Assembly (NCBI GenBank): GCA_946617655.1
Contig: CAMOKL010000015.1
Span: forward strand, 1 to 37,237
Length of the DNA stretch: 37,237 nucleotides
Direction: 5' to 3'
Source of the DNA: Anaeroplasma sp902783745
GTDB lineage: Bacteria; Bacillota_I; Bacilli_A; Acholeplasmatales; Anaeroplasmataceae
In this document: positions 23,021-32,567 of the stretch, one piece after another
Layout of the letters: every line of letters begins with the position of its first letter
How positions within the stretch are numbered: position 1 is the first letter of the stretch
The notes under the pieces: generated by a model
What the model saw: the letters and a program-made list of their open reading frames with translations, nothing else
What the model was told of the DNA's origin: nothing
The model's database searches: none
Made by a program: the position numbers and the translations under genes

Positions 23021-23260
23021 ATGGATATTTTTGAAGAAGTAAAGAAAATCATCGTAGAAGAGATTAACTGTGCTCCTGAAAAGGTTACACCTGAAGCAAG
23101 ACTTAAGGATGACTTAGGTGCTGATTCAATTGATGCAGTACAAATCGTTATGGATTTAGAAGACAAATTTTCAATCTCAATCGATGAAGATGACGCTACA
23201 AAAATTCTAACAGTTAAAGATATCGTAGATTACGTAACTGATCTTGTTAAGAACAAGTAA
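23021..23260 (+). CDS. acpP: Acyl carrier protein
   Basis: A 79-residue acidic helical protein. The phosphopantetheine serine is Ser36 in LGADSIDAV; the common DSL is DSI here, a frequent variant. It carries growing acyl chains in fatty-acid synthesis. AGGAGG precedes ATG 23021. It is the only fatty-acid synthesis gene in the window, followed by a hairpin terminator and then the LeuRS-like gene. Confidence 0.93.
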   Translation: MDIFEEVKKIIVEEINCAPEKVTPEARLKDDLGADSIDAVQIVMDLEDKFSISIDEDDATKILTVKDIVDYVTDLVKNK

Positions 23261-23276
23261 TTTTATAAAAACTTTG

Positions 23277-23304
23277 GGTTATGATTACATAACCTAATTT
23301 TTTT
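23277..23304 (+). terminator. Terminator or attenuator between acpP and the LeuRS-like gene
   Basis: GGTTATG (23277-23283), ATTA and CATAACC (23288-23294) form a perfect hairpin followed by TAATTTTTTTT. It lies 23 bp before the LeuRS-like start. No promoter with a usable leader follows, so expression of the LeuRS-like gene would depend on read-through. Confidence 0.7.
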
Positions 23305-23326
23305 CTATAATAGGGGAGGTGATTTT

Positions 23327-25330
23327 ATGGGAAGAGGTAATTGGTATAAAAAGTGGCTTTTAAATAGAGGATTTATAGTAGAAAATGATATGCTTAAAAG
23401 CAAATCATATATTTATACAACAATGCCTAAGGCTAATCAATTTGGTTATCAAAATGGTAATATTAGAGGTATTATTGCATCAGATATTTATGCTAGATTT
23501 GATAGATTAAATGATTATAATGTCTTATTCCCATTAGGTTTTGATACTTTAGCATCATCATCATTTCAGGAATCTAAAAAGAATAATAATCTATTAGATG
23601 ATGAAATTCCTAATTTATATATAGAAGAATTAAAAGAGCTTGGAATAGGTATAAATGATTATAAGCTTATAAATATGCGTCATGACGAATATTTAGTAAG
23701 CCTACAAGAAGCATTTATAGACTTATATGAAAAAGGTTATATTATATATAAAAATAGAATACTTTATGAGGATAATGAAACAAAAAAGGTTTATGATGAT
23801 TTTTCAAAACCTGATGATATCGATTGTTCTAAAGTAAAAATGAAATCTTTCTCACTAGATATATCAAGTGTAGTAAAAGAAGTATATAAAACTATAGTAT
23901 CACTAGATATAAAAGAAGAATATAAAACTGATATTATTAAAAGATTAGGATTAAAAAGAAATCTTTTAATGTCTTTATCACTTTCTAATAAAAATAAGCT
24001 TAATATTAAATTAGATAAACCTGAATATTTAGGTGGATTATCATTTATTGTATTAAATCCTAATTTAATAGATTGTAATACTTATATAAGCGAACAAGAA
24101 AAAGAAAATGTTAAATTAATATTAGAATCAAATTATCCATTTGCAGATTCAGGACTTACTGCCCTAAATCCCCTAACAGGAAGACAAATTCCTATATTTA
24201 TTTCAACATCATATAAAGAAGCAATATATTTAGTTTTCCCTGGCGCAATAGAAGATGATAGATTATTACAAGAAGCTATGGAATTAGAATATATTGATAT
24301 TATTTCTAATGGATTATTAATTAATTCTGATTTTTTAGATGGAATGAGTATTAATGATGCACATAATGAAATTATTAATGTATTTTTAGATGCAGGTATT
24401 GCAACTGTTGAAGAAGAATTTGAAAATACATTAATTAATTTATCATCTCAAGATGGATTTGGTCCTCTATTCCCATTCTTATATGATAGAGATTTAGGAC
24501 AAATTAATTCTTTAAAAGGGTTCTTACCATATAATTTTTCTGAACAATTTAGACCTGTTTTAAATGATAAAACTAACATTTCAGGATTACCATTAAAAGG
24601 ATCTATTAATTCATTGTTTGTTGATGGTATGGCACCTATTTTATCTATCAATTATGATGAATATTCATCTAGTGATTCTATTTTCTCAGAAGAGTTTATA
24701 AGTCTTTTAAAGGAATGGATTCCAATTTCTATATTAATGGTAGATAAATCTAATATATTATCTAATTTAGTTATGCCAATAATATTTAATGAGATAATAA
24801 AAAAAGAAACTAATTATACAATTAATGGATTATTTACTAAAGTAATAATAATTCCTGAAACTCTAGATTATACATATACTAAGCTTTTAAAATGTAATAA
24901 TAATACATTAGATATTAAATCATTACTTAAGCAATATTATTCTGATTCAGTTAGATTTTATTTTATGACAAGCGAATTAGATGAAGATTTAATATATGAT
25001 GATAATATGTTATCTAAAATAGATTTATATGTTAAAAGAGTAGAACATACCTTATTAAATGTATGTGATATAGATTCATCTAGAATGGATTATTATTTTA
25101 AAGAATTTATTACTAAATGTAAGGAATATTTATCTAAAAGAGAATTATCTAAATATATAAATTATGTAAAAAGCTTTACAGATATGTATATATTAAAAGA
25201 AATGTATAATTATAATCAATTATTGTTATATTTAATTGCAATATATCCATTAATGCCATTTTTAGCAGAAGAGATATATGAAGAAAAATTCTCTAAAAAG
25301 AATTCAATTATAAATGAGGGTTGGATATAG
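23327..25330 (+). CDS. Leucyl-tRNA-synthetase-like pseudoenzyme
   Basis: A 667-residue protein that aligns along its length with bacterial LeuRS (about 800 residues). The N-terminus is KKWLLNRGF..SYIYTTMPKAN, then DIYARFDRLNDYNVLFPLGF, corresponding to the canonical DiiaRykRmqGynVLhPmGwD region. Where LeuRS has HVGH there is QNGN (42-45). The editing-domain TTRPDT site is replaced by KLDKPEY, although the NPLTGRQIPIFI strand of that domain is present. In the KMSKS region (about 515-545) no KMSKS-like sequence is seen, and the C-terminal domain is missing after EEIYEE. The frame is intact with no stop and a strong AGGGGAGGTGAT ribosome site, so the protein is probably made but unlikely to aminoacylate. 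Function is unknown. Confidence 0.8.
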   Translation: MGRGNWYKKWLLNRGFIVENDMLKSKSYIYTTMPKANQFGYQNGNIRGIIASDIYARFDRLNDYNVLFPLGFDTLASSSFQESKKNNNLLDDEIPNLYIEELKELGIGINDYKLINMRHDEYLVSLQEAFIDLYEKGYIIYKNRILYEDNETKKVYDDFSKPDDIDCSKVKMKSFSLDISSVVKEVYKTIVSLDIKEEYKTDIIKRLGLKRNLLMSLSLSNKNKLNIKLDKPEYLGGLSFIVLNPNLIDCNTYISEQEKENVKLILESNYPFADSGLTALNPLTGRQIPIFISTSYKEAIYLVFPGAIEDDRLLQEAMELEYIDIISNGLLINSDFLDGMSINDAHNEIINVFLDAGIATVEEEFENTLINLSSQDGFGPLFPFLYDRDLGQINSLKGFLPYNFSEQFRPVLNDKTNISGLPLKGSINSLFVDGMAPILSINYDEYSSSDSIFSEEFISLLKEWIPISILMVDKSNILSNLVMPIIFNEIIKKETNYTINGLFTKVIIIPETLDYTYTKLLKCNNNTLDIKSLLKQYYSDSVRFYFMTSELDEDLIYDDNMLSKIDLYVKRVEHTLLNVCDIDSSRMDYYFKEFITKCKEYLSKRELSKYINYVKSFTDMYILKEMYNYNQLLLYLIAIYPLMPFLAEEIYEEKFSKKNSIINEGWI

Positions 25331-25359
25331 TTGAATTACGTTTTTAGCTGTGCTAAAAT
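25331..25359 (+). promoter_or_regulatory. Promoter of the zinc-ribbon gene with TAGC inverted repeat
   Basis: TTGAAT (25331-25336), 17 bp and TAAAAT (25354-25359). TTTAGC-TGT-GCTAAA (25343-25357) is a perfect inverted repeat overlapping the -10 at the same relative place as TATAGC-ATT-GCTATA at the degV promoter. Confidence 0.6.
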
Positions 25360-25395
25360 ATTTTTGTATAAAAAATATGGGAGGTATATAGAGGT

Positions 25396-25956
25396 ATGTT
25401 TTGTACAAATTGTGGAAGACCTTTAGAAAAAGGCACATTGTTTTGCAGTAACTGTGGAACAAAAGTAAATGCTGAATTAAATGTTGATGAACCAATCGAT
25501 ATTACTGAAGGCACTATGAAAATGGATGAGGATATAGATACATCTAAAACAAGCGAAAATATAAATACTAATACAATTAATGAAAATAAAACTAGTTCAA
25601 ATTCATTTAATGAGCAAAAGACAAATTCAAACTCATCTAATGAACAAAAGACTAATTCTTATTCAAATTCAAAAACACAAAAATCTGAACCTACTTATTA
25701 TAGAGTATTTGGTTATGTTGCAATTGGTCTTGGTGTTTTAGGTTTAGTTTTCTGTTGGTGTTATTTTGCTGGATTATTCTATTCAATTCCAGCAATGGTA
25801 TTTGGTAGTATAGGTAAGAAGTCAATTAAATATTATGGCAATGCAAATGCAGGATTCGTATTAGGTCTTATTGGTACAATAGTTACTGTTATTGCATCAA
25901 TTATTTTCATTGCGATAATTGTAACAGCTATTGGTGTTTCTGTTAATAATATGTAA
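25396..25956 (+). CDS. Zinc-ribbon and DUF4190-like membrane protein
   Basis: A 186-residue protein. An N-terminal zinc ribbon (Cys3, Cys6, Cys17, Cys20; FCTNCGRPL...FCSNCG) is followed by about 75 residues of Thr/Asn/Ser-rich low-complexity linker with repeats of NEQKTNS. The C-terminal 85 residues form two TM helices with GLGVLGLVFCWCYFAG and GFVLGLIGTIVTVIAS, as in DUF4190-type proteins. The gene has its own promoter and converges on the radical SAM gene, sharing a terminator. Function is unknown. Confidence 0.75.
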   Translation: MFCTNCGRPLEKGTLFCSNCGTKVNAELNVDEPIDITEGTMKMDEDIDTSKTSENINTNTINENKTSSNSFNEQKTNSNSSNEQKTNSYSNSKTQKSEPTYYRVFGYVAIGLGVLGLVFCWCYFAGLFYSIPAMVFGSIGKKSIKYYGNANAGFVLGLIGTIVTVIASIIFIAIIVTAIGVSVNNM

Positions 25957-25982
25957 AAGGAGCAAATTTTATTGCTCCTTTT
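25955..25982. terminator. Bidirectional terminator
   Basis: AAAAGGAGCAA (25955-25965), ATTTTA and TTGCTCCTTTT (25972-25982). It serves the zinc-ribbon gene and the converging radical SAM gene. Confidence 0.8.
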
Positions 25983-26910
25983 TATAATATATTCCTTGAT
26001 ATAATTTATTATCTCTTAAATACATATCAATCTTATCCATTACTAAAAGCTTTTTTCTACTCCATTTAGGTTCAACTAAATCTTCAATAGAAGAATCAGC
26101 TTGTAATCTTTCTATTATAATATCATCTCTTAGATTACATATTTGCATAGAAGTTATTTTTACATATTCATCCATAGTTAGTATATGGAATTTTTCTTTT
26201 TCATATAATTCATTAAGCTTAGTATTTTTAAGTACTAATAATGAATGAAATTTAATTGCGTTAATAGGTAAGCTATTAACGAATTTAATGGTATTTAACA
26301 TATCATCATATGTTTCATATGGTAAGCCATTAATTATATGTACAACAATAAATATATTTGCTTTAGATAGCATATATACTGCGTTTTTGAAGCATTCATT
26401 TGTCATACATCTATTTATTAGCTTTGCAGTATTTTCATTAGAAGTTTGTAATCCAAGTTCGATTATAACTTCTTTTTTTTGATTTATTTCTTTTAATAAT
26501 TCTACAATTTCTAAATCTATACAATCAGCACGTGTTGCAATAGCAATACCTACTGTGTTATCTTTATCAATATCTATAATTTCATTATATATTTTTCTTA
26601 ATTCATCTACACTCTTATATGTATTTGAATTAGCTTGTAGATATGGCATATATTTTGTATTTTTCCATTTCTTATCAATTATATTTTTTATTTGATAATA
26701 TTGATCATGAAATGATAATTTTATATCTCCTGCAAAATCTCCACTTCCAGAAGAAGAACAATAAATACAACCACCTATTCCTACCTTACCATCTTTATTA
26801 GGACATGTAAATCCACCATTTAAAGATATTTTTGCAACCTTAGAATTGTATTTGACTTTATTATATTCATTTAATGTATTATAAGGTTTATCCTTAGTAA
26901 AGTATGTCAT
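25969..26910 (-). CDS. TIGR01212-family radical SAM protein (YtqA-like)
   Basis: A 313-residue protein. The unusual cluster TCPNKDGKVGIGGCIYC (Cys36, Cys48, Cys51) is diagnostic for the TIGR01212/YhcC-YtqA group of radical SAM enzymes, which coordinate a 4Fe-4S cluster. The later ELGLQTSNENT and VVHIINGLPYE segments fit the TIM-barrel. B. subtilis YtqA has been tied to wobble-uridine (mnm5U) tRNA modification, as far as I recall, and I did not verify that. The start at 26910 has only a weak ribosome site (GGTGAT). Confidence 0.85.
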   Translation of the reverse strand: MTYFTKDKPYNTLNEYNKVKYNSKVAKISLNGGFTCPNKDGKVGIGGCIYCSSSGSGDFAGDIKLSFHDQYYQIKNIIDKKWKNTKYMPYLQANSNTYKSVDELRKIYNEIIDIDKDNTVGIAIATRADCIDLEIVELLKEINQKKEVIIELGLQTSNENTAKLINRCMTNECFKNAVYMLSKANIFIVVHIINGLPYETYDDMLNTIKFVNSLPINAIKFHSLLVLKNTKLNELYEKEKFHILTMDEYVKITSMQICNLRDDIIIERLQADSSIEDLVEPKWSRKKLLVMDKIDMYLRDNKLYQGIYYKKEQ

Positions 26911-27035
26911 AATATCACCGATATTATTATAATAAACTTTAATAATTTTATAAAGAATTAAAATATATTAATAATATATACAAATTGATTAGTTTTTTTG
27001 GTATAATAATATTAATTTTAAAAGGAGATTTTATT

Positions 27036-27878
27036 TTGAAAGAGCTTGAAAGATTAAGTTATCCATTAACTCGACCTAGTAGAGTTGGGATATTCAATAA
27101 AGATAATTTTATATTGCCTTTTATTCATGCGTTATTATTCTTTATAGGCTATATAGGAGTAATTGCGGTAACTATATTTAATACTATGTATTTAGGGAAG
27201 GATACTGCAGATGATGCAACTGAAATATTACAGGTATTAAAGTTTGCTAACAAAATTGAATTAAAGGAAGGTCAAATCACATACGATAGTACAAGCAAGA
27301 GCTTTAAAACAACACTATCAGGATATAAGGATTTTTCTAATGTTAATTATGGCTTATATGTTTATTTCTTTATAGGAGAAAATGCACATAAGGTGCCTAA
27401 TGATTCTTTAGTATTAGAATTTGATGAAACAAAAGTAAATGTTTATTACAATACTATGTTTATGCAAGGACCTGTAAGCTATAGCTATAGTGATTCTATA
27501 GCAAGAGATTTTGATTTATATGATGTATTAGAAGGGGATATGGATTCTACAATATCATTTAATCAAATAGTTAGTGATGCAATTTCTAAAGCTAATATTA
27601 GATATCAGTTTTATACGTTTATGACAGAAGCAGCAAGAGCATTTGCGTTTTATGCGTTAGTTATATTGTTCTTGTTAATATTATCATCATTTACTAATGG
27701 TGCAATTGAGCTTGGAGTAAGATTTAAGTTAGTATTATATGATTCTATTCCATATTCATTCATTATGATGCTAACATATATGTTTAATTTTTCATATTTA
27801 CAGTATTTAGCATTAATTATTCCATTCATTTATACAATTATTACATTTAGACATATTTTAAGAATTAAAAAACAATAA
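27036..27878 (+). CDS. DUF1189-like membrane protein
   Basis: A 280-residue membrane protein. One TM helix (about 26-48), about 120 polar, probably extracytoplasmic residues and four C-terminal TM helices fit the DUF1189 topology, though the match is loose. I chose TTG 27036 because AAAGGAG (27020-27026) precedes it; the longer in-frame reading from 26985 would run across a TATAAT and has no ribosome site. The polC gene follows after 16 bp, so they may share a transcript. Confidence 0.5.
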   Translation: MKELERLSYPLTRPSRVGIFNKDNFILPFIHALLFFIGYIGVIAVTIFNTMYLGKDTADDATEILQVLKFANKIELKEGQITYDSTSKSFKTTLSGYKDFSNVNYGLYVYFFIGENAHKVPNDSLVLEFDETKVNVYYNTMFMQGPVSYSYSDSIARDFDLYDVLEGDMDSTISFNQIVSDAISKANIRYQFYTFMTEAARAFAFYALVILFLLILSSFTNGAIELGVRFKLVLYDSIPYSFIMMLTYMFNFSYLQYLALIIPFIYTIITFRHILRIKKQ

Positions 27879-27894
27879 AAAAGAGTTGAGTTAT

Positions 27895-30800
27895 ATGAAA
27901 ATTATAGATATCTTAAGCAAAGAAGATTATCTTTTAGATAATAATATTATGGTTGAGGATGCAATATTACATAAGGCATCATCTAAACTTGATATTACAT
28001 TTGTCTTAGATAAAGCATTAAATCTAAAAAATTATAATAATTTAACAAACAAGATAAAAGAAGCCTTCAATAATTTGAAGGTTTCTTTAAGCCTTGTAAT
28101 AAGCTATAAGGATGAATCTTTAACAGAAGATGAACTTAAGGAATATTTATCTCAAATTTTATTAAAGCTTGAGGAGACATCTCCACGTTTTAAAGCTTTA
28201 AGTATTAATGATGGAGATATTATAATTGAGGACCAAAGGGTTACTTTTTTAGTTGCCTTTGATGCGAAAGGCTTAGATGATTTATGTGGTCCTATTATTA
28301 AAGAATTTGAGAATTATGGCTTTTTAATTGATGTTATTATTAAAGAAGATGATAATAAGAGTATTGCACAACAAATTCAAAATTTAGATAATAAAATCAA
28401 TGAAAAAATTGAAGCTCAAAGAAAAGAAGCACTACAGGTTCAGCAATTTAATAATGATTCTAAGAATGCTAAAAAGAGCTATTATAAATATAAGCCTGAA
28501 AAGAGAACATTAATTTGTGATATCCCTCATAATTATGATGAAATTCAAAAGCTTTTAAATGAAACTGGTGAACAAACAGTTATGATTGAAGGCTATGTTT
28601 TCCAAAAAGAAATAAGAGAATTTCCAAAAAGTAAAAATAAAATGGTTTTACTTTATATAACTGATGAGACTGATTCAATAATTGTTAAAAAGTGGTTAAG
28701 AGGAGAAGAGGAAATAAAATTATATTCCTCAATTGAAAATAATACTCAGTTTAAGATTATTGGTAAGGTTGAAGATGATTCTTATGAGCATCAGGTTTTA
28801 ATTATAGCATCTGAGCTTGAGCAAACAGGTGTTCATAAAGAAGAACTTATTATGGATAATGCACCTGTAAAAAGAGTTGAATTACATGCACATTCAAAAA
28901 TGTCTACTCTAGATTCTGTTGTTGATGCATCTACATATGTTAAGACAGCAATTAAGTGGGGATTTAAGTCAATTGCGATTACAGACCATTCAGGTTGTTA
29001 TGCAATACCTGATGTTGTACATGCACTACCTAAGGATTCTGATTACAAGCCAATTTATGGTGTTGAATTAAATTATATTAATGATAGTGAATTCTTTGTT
29101 ACATTTGATGATATGGATGATGCATCTAAAGATATTGATTTAAAGGATGCAACATATATCGTATATGATATTGAAACAACAGGTTTATCACAAACATATG
29201 ATGAAATAATCGAAATATCAGCATATAAGGTTTACCAAGGCGGAGTAATAGAAAAATTTGAGAAATTCGTTAAACCAAAAAGACATATTTCTCAAAAGAT
29301 TACAACACTTACATCTATTACAGATGATATGGTTAAGGATGCAGATGATGAAGAAACTGTTGTACGTGAATTCTTAGAATTTTCTTCTGGTGCAATATTT
29401 GTTGCGCATAATGCTAAATTCGATGTTGGTATGATTTATGCAAAAGCAAAGAAATATAATATTGATTTTGTTAAACAAGGTACAATTGATACATTAAATC
29501 TATTTAGAGTAATTGCAGGATATCAACCAAATAGACCTAAGAAATATAACCTTGAAGTTTTAGCTAAAACATATAAGGTTAAAGAAGAACATCACCATAG
29601 AGCAAATGATGATACAAGAGTTACATTCTTATCATTTGTACAAATGCTACAACAAGTATATCAAATGGGCGTTTATAATTATAAAGATTTAAATTCTTTA
29701 ATTAAGCCTGAAATTCATTATGAATTAGTTTTCCCATATTCTTTAAATATTTTAGCAAAAACTCAAGCTGGATTTAAGAATATGTATAAGCTTTTATCAG
29801 ATGCAATGACTAAGCATTTATATCAAGATGCTAGATTATTAAAATCAGTACTAGATGAATTCCGTGAAGGAGTTTTAGTAGGTAGTGGTGATAATCGTGG
29901 TGAAGTATTTGAAATGGCATTAAATAGAAGTGAAGAGGAATGTAAGAAGGCTATGGAGGTTTGTGATTATATTGAAGTACAGCCACCTATGTCTTATGCA
30001 CAATATTTTTCTGACCTTCCAAATGGAAAAGATGATATTTTAGAGATTATTAAAAATATTATCAAATGGGGTAAGGAAATGGGTAAGATTGTTGTTGCAA
30101 CATCAGATTGCCATTACTTAAGACCAAAGGATAAAAAATATAGAGATATATTAATACAAGCTCCACAAATAGGTGGAGGTGTACACCCACTTGCAAGAGC
30201 GGGAATAACTGAGATTCCAGATCAATTCTTAAGAACAACTGAAGAAATGCTTGAGGAATTTAAATTCTTAGGTGAAGATTTAGCATATGAAATAGTTGTT
30301 ACAAACACTAATTTAATTGCTGATTCTATTGATAAGATTCAAGCATTTAGTAAAGAAATGTTCTCACCAAGAGATGATCAATTTAAAGACTCTATTTTAC
30401 ATGTACCATCTATTTCAGAAGAAATGACAAGAATTGTATATGACAACTTAAATAAGATGTATGGTGAAAATCCACATCCTATTATTAAGGCTAGAGTTGA
30501 AAGAGAATTAAAATCAATTATTTCATTTGGTAACGCATCAGTTTATTATGTTTGTCACTTATTAGTTAAAAAATCTAATGAGGATGGATATTTAGTAGGT
30601 TCAAGAGGATCTGTTGGTTCATCTATTGTTGCAACATTAATGAACATAACAGAAGTTAACCCGCTTGCGCCACACTATGTATGTAAGAATTGTCATTTCC
30701 ATACTTTAAGAATGACAGATGATGAAATTGATAAATATGGATTATTAGATATTGAAAAGCCATTCCAAGTAACATTAAGAAGTGTTTCTTCAGGTTACGA

Positions 30801-32391
30801 CTTACCTGATCAGGTATGTCCAAAATGTGGTTCAAAGCTTTCTAAGGATGGTCATGATATTCCATTTGAAACATTCTTAGGATTTAATGGTGAAAAGGTA
30901 CCTGATATTGACTTAAACTTCTCAGGTGAATATCAAGCAACAGCTCATGCATATATTAGAGATGTATTCGGATATGAATATGCGTTTAGAGGTGGTACTG
31001 TTGGTACAGTTGCTGAAAAGAACGCATTTGGTTATGTAAAGGGATATTGTGAAAGAACACATAAGGAATTAAGAGATTGTGAAATCACAAGATTATCACA
31101 ATATATAATTGGTGTTAAGCGTTCAACAGGACAGCATCCTGGTGGAATTGTTGTTGTACCAAATTATGTTGATATTTATGATGTTACACCAGTTCAATAT
31201 CCTGCAGATAATAAGGATAATGCATTCCGTACAACACATTATGATTATCACTCATTTGAGGATAACTTATTAAAGTTTGATATTTTAGGTCACGATAATC
31301 CTACTATATTCCACTATATAATGGAATATGTTAAAAAGCATCAAGAAGAATTCCCATTCGATGATGCAAGAAATATTCCTATTGATGATGCAAAGCTTTA
31401 TTCATTATTCGGTGGTACTGAGGTATTAGGATTAACTGAAGAACAACTTGGAAGTAAGGTCGCATCATTTGGTCTACCTGAACTTGGTACAGCATTCGTA
31501 CGTGGTATGCTTGTTGAAACATTACCAAAGTCTTTTGCAGAAGTAGTAAAGATTTCAGGTCTTTCACATGGTACTAACGTATGGGCTAATAACTCACAGG
31601 AATTAGTAAATGGTAGAACTGAATTTGGTAAGATTGAATTTGCTGATACAATAGGATGTAGAGATGATATTATGATCGACCTTATAAGAATGGGACTTGA
31701 ACCATCTAAGGCATTTAATATCATGGAATTCGTTCGTAAGAATAAGAAGGTAAAATCTCCTGATAAATGGATTGAATACCAAAATTACATGAGAGAAAAT
31801 AAAGTACCTGAATGGTATATTTGGTCTTGTGATAAGATTGAATATATGTTCCCTAAGGCCCATGCCATCGCATACGTACTTGATGCCTTAAGATTCGCAT
31901 GGTTTAAGCTTTATTATCCACCTCTATTCTATTCAGCATGGTTATCTAAACGTGCTAAGGCTCATGACGTATTCTTATATATGCAAGGAATAGATGCAGT
32001 AAGAGGTAAAATAAAAGAATTACAAAGTCTACCTCAAAAGACAGCTAAGGATGATGATTTAATTACATCATTACAAATTGTCTTAGAAATGAAATTAAGA
32101 GGCTATGAATTCTTACCTGTTGATGTATTAAAATCAGATGCATTAAATTTCACAATTGAAGATGGCAAATTAAGAATTCCATTTGTTGCGGTAGATAAAT
32201 TAGGTGAAACAGTTGCCTTAGATATCGTAAGCAAAAGAGAAGAAAAGGAATTTGATTCTATAGAAGATGTAGAAAAGAGAACAAAACTTTCTTCATCTTT
32301 AATTGATGAATTTAAACTTTTAGGCGCATTTGGCGACTTAAAAGAAGAATCTGAACCTGAAGCTGAAGGCTTATTTGCGTTCAGCGACTAA
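27895..32391 (+). CDS. polC: DNA polymerase III alpha subunit, PolC type
   Basis: A 1498-residue replicative polymerase of low-GC Gram-positives. In order: N-terminal region and OB domain (about 1-320), PHP domain split by the exonuclease (first part at about 330, ELHAHSKMSTLD), DnaQ-like exonuclease (about 420-590; DIETTGL and HHRANDDT), polymerase palm with GSRGSVGSS (near 905) and the catalytic PDIDLNFSG (near 1002). CxxC pairs at CKNCH and CPKCG suggest a zinc site near the fingers. ATG 27895 is preferred; an in-frame TTG lies at 27886. The ribosome site is weak (AAGAG). Confidence 0.95.
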   Translation: MKIIDILSKEDYLLDNNIMVEDAILHKASSKLDITFVLDKALNLKNYNNLTNKIKEAFNNLKVSLSLVISYKDESLTEDELKEYLSQILLKLEETSPRFKALSINDGDIIIEDQRVTFLVAFDAKGLDDLCGPIIKEFENYGFLIDVIIKEDDNKSIAQQIQNLDNKINEKIEAQRKEALQVQQFNNDSKNAKKSYYKYKPEKRTLICDIPHNYDEIQKLLNETGEQTVMIEGYVFQKEIREFPKSKNKMVLLYITDETDSIIVKKWLRGEEEIKLYSSIENNTQFKIIGKVEDDSYEHQVLIIASELEQTGVHKEELIMDNAPVKRVELHAHSKMSTLDSVVDASTYVKTAIKWGFKSIAITDHSGCYAIPDVVHALPKDSDYKPIYGVELNYINDSEFFVTFDDMDDASKDIDLKDATYIVYDIETTGLSQTYDEIIEISAYKVYQGGVIEKFEKFVKPKRHISQKITTLTSITDDMVKDADDEETVVREFLEFSSGAIFVAHNAKFDVGMIYAKAKKYNIDFVKQGTIDTLNLFRVIAGYQPNRPKKYNLEVLAKTYKVKEEHHHRANDDTRVTFLSFVQMLQQVYQMGVYNYKDLNSLIKPEIHYELVFPYSLNILAKTQAGFKNMYKLLSDAMTKHLYQDARLLKSVLDEFREGVLVGSGDNRGEVFEMALNRSEEECKKAMEVCDYIEVQPPMSYAQYFSDLPNGKDDILEIIKNIIKWGKEMGKIVVATSDCHYLRPKDKKYRDILIQAPQIGGGVHPLARAGITEIPDQFLRTTEEMLEEFKFLGEDLAYEIVVTNTNLIADSIDKIQAFSKEMFSPRDDQFKDSILHVPSISEEMTRIVYDNLNKMYGENPHPIIKARVERELKSIISFGNASVYYVCHLLVKKSNEDGYLVGSRGSVGSSIVATLMNITEVNPLAPHYVCKNCHFHTLRMTDDEIDKYGLLDIEKPFQVTLRSVSSGYDLPDQVCPKCGSKLSKDGHDIPFETFLGFNGEKVPDIDLNFSGEYQATAHAYIRDVFGYEYAFRGGTVGTVAEKNAFGYVKGYCERTHKELRDCEITRLSQYIIGVKRSTGQHPGGIVVVPNYVDIYDVTPVQYPADNKDNAFRTTHYDYHSFEDNLLKFDILGHDNPTIFHYIMEYVKKHQEEFPFDDARNIPIDDAKLYSLFGGTEVLGLTEEQLGSKVASFGLPELGTAFVRGMLVETLPKSFAEVVKISGLSHGTNVWANNSQELVNGRTEFGKIEFADTIGCRDDIMIDLIRMGLEPSKAFNIMEFVRKNKKVKSPDKWIEYQNYMRENKVPEWYIWSCDKIEYMFPKAHAIAYVLDALRFAWFKLYYPPLFYSAWLSKRAKAHDVFLYMQGIDAVRGKIKELQSLPQKTAKDDDLITSLQIVLEMKLRGYEFLPVDVLKSDALNFTIEDGKLRIPFVAVDKLGETVALDIVSKREEKEFDSIEDVEKRTKLSSSLIDEFKLLGAFGDLKEESEPEAEGLFAFSD

Positions 32392-32403
32392 AATAAAATA
32401 TAA

Positions 32404-32454
32404 AACTCCTAGGAATTTTCGAAATATAATTTCTGTTTTCTAGGGGTTTTTATT
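32404..32454 (+). terminator. Terminator after polC
   Basis: AACTCCTAG (32404-32412) pairs with CTAGGGGTT (32440-32448) in nine pairs with a wobble, followed by TTTATT. Confidence 0.7.
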
Positions 32455-32530
32455 ATAATATTCTATATAAGGTAAAAAAATGTTAAAATATGTTATTTGC
32501 TTTAAAATAATGTATATATTAGTATTTTTA

Positions 32531-32539
32531 TGATATAAT
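32531..32539 (+). promoter_or_regulatory. Extended -10 promoter of the BI-1-like gene
   Basis: TGATATAAT, TG at 32531-32532 and TATAAT at 32534-32539, 28 bp before the start; -35 weak. Confidence 0.55.
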
Positions 32540-32567
32540 CAATAATGTTTAAGGAGGAAAAATTAAT

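Noticed and set aside
31379..31863. Three reverse-strand frames over polC
   Set aside because: polC is strongly supported and in frame throughout; these are shadow frames.
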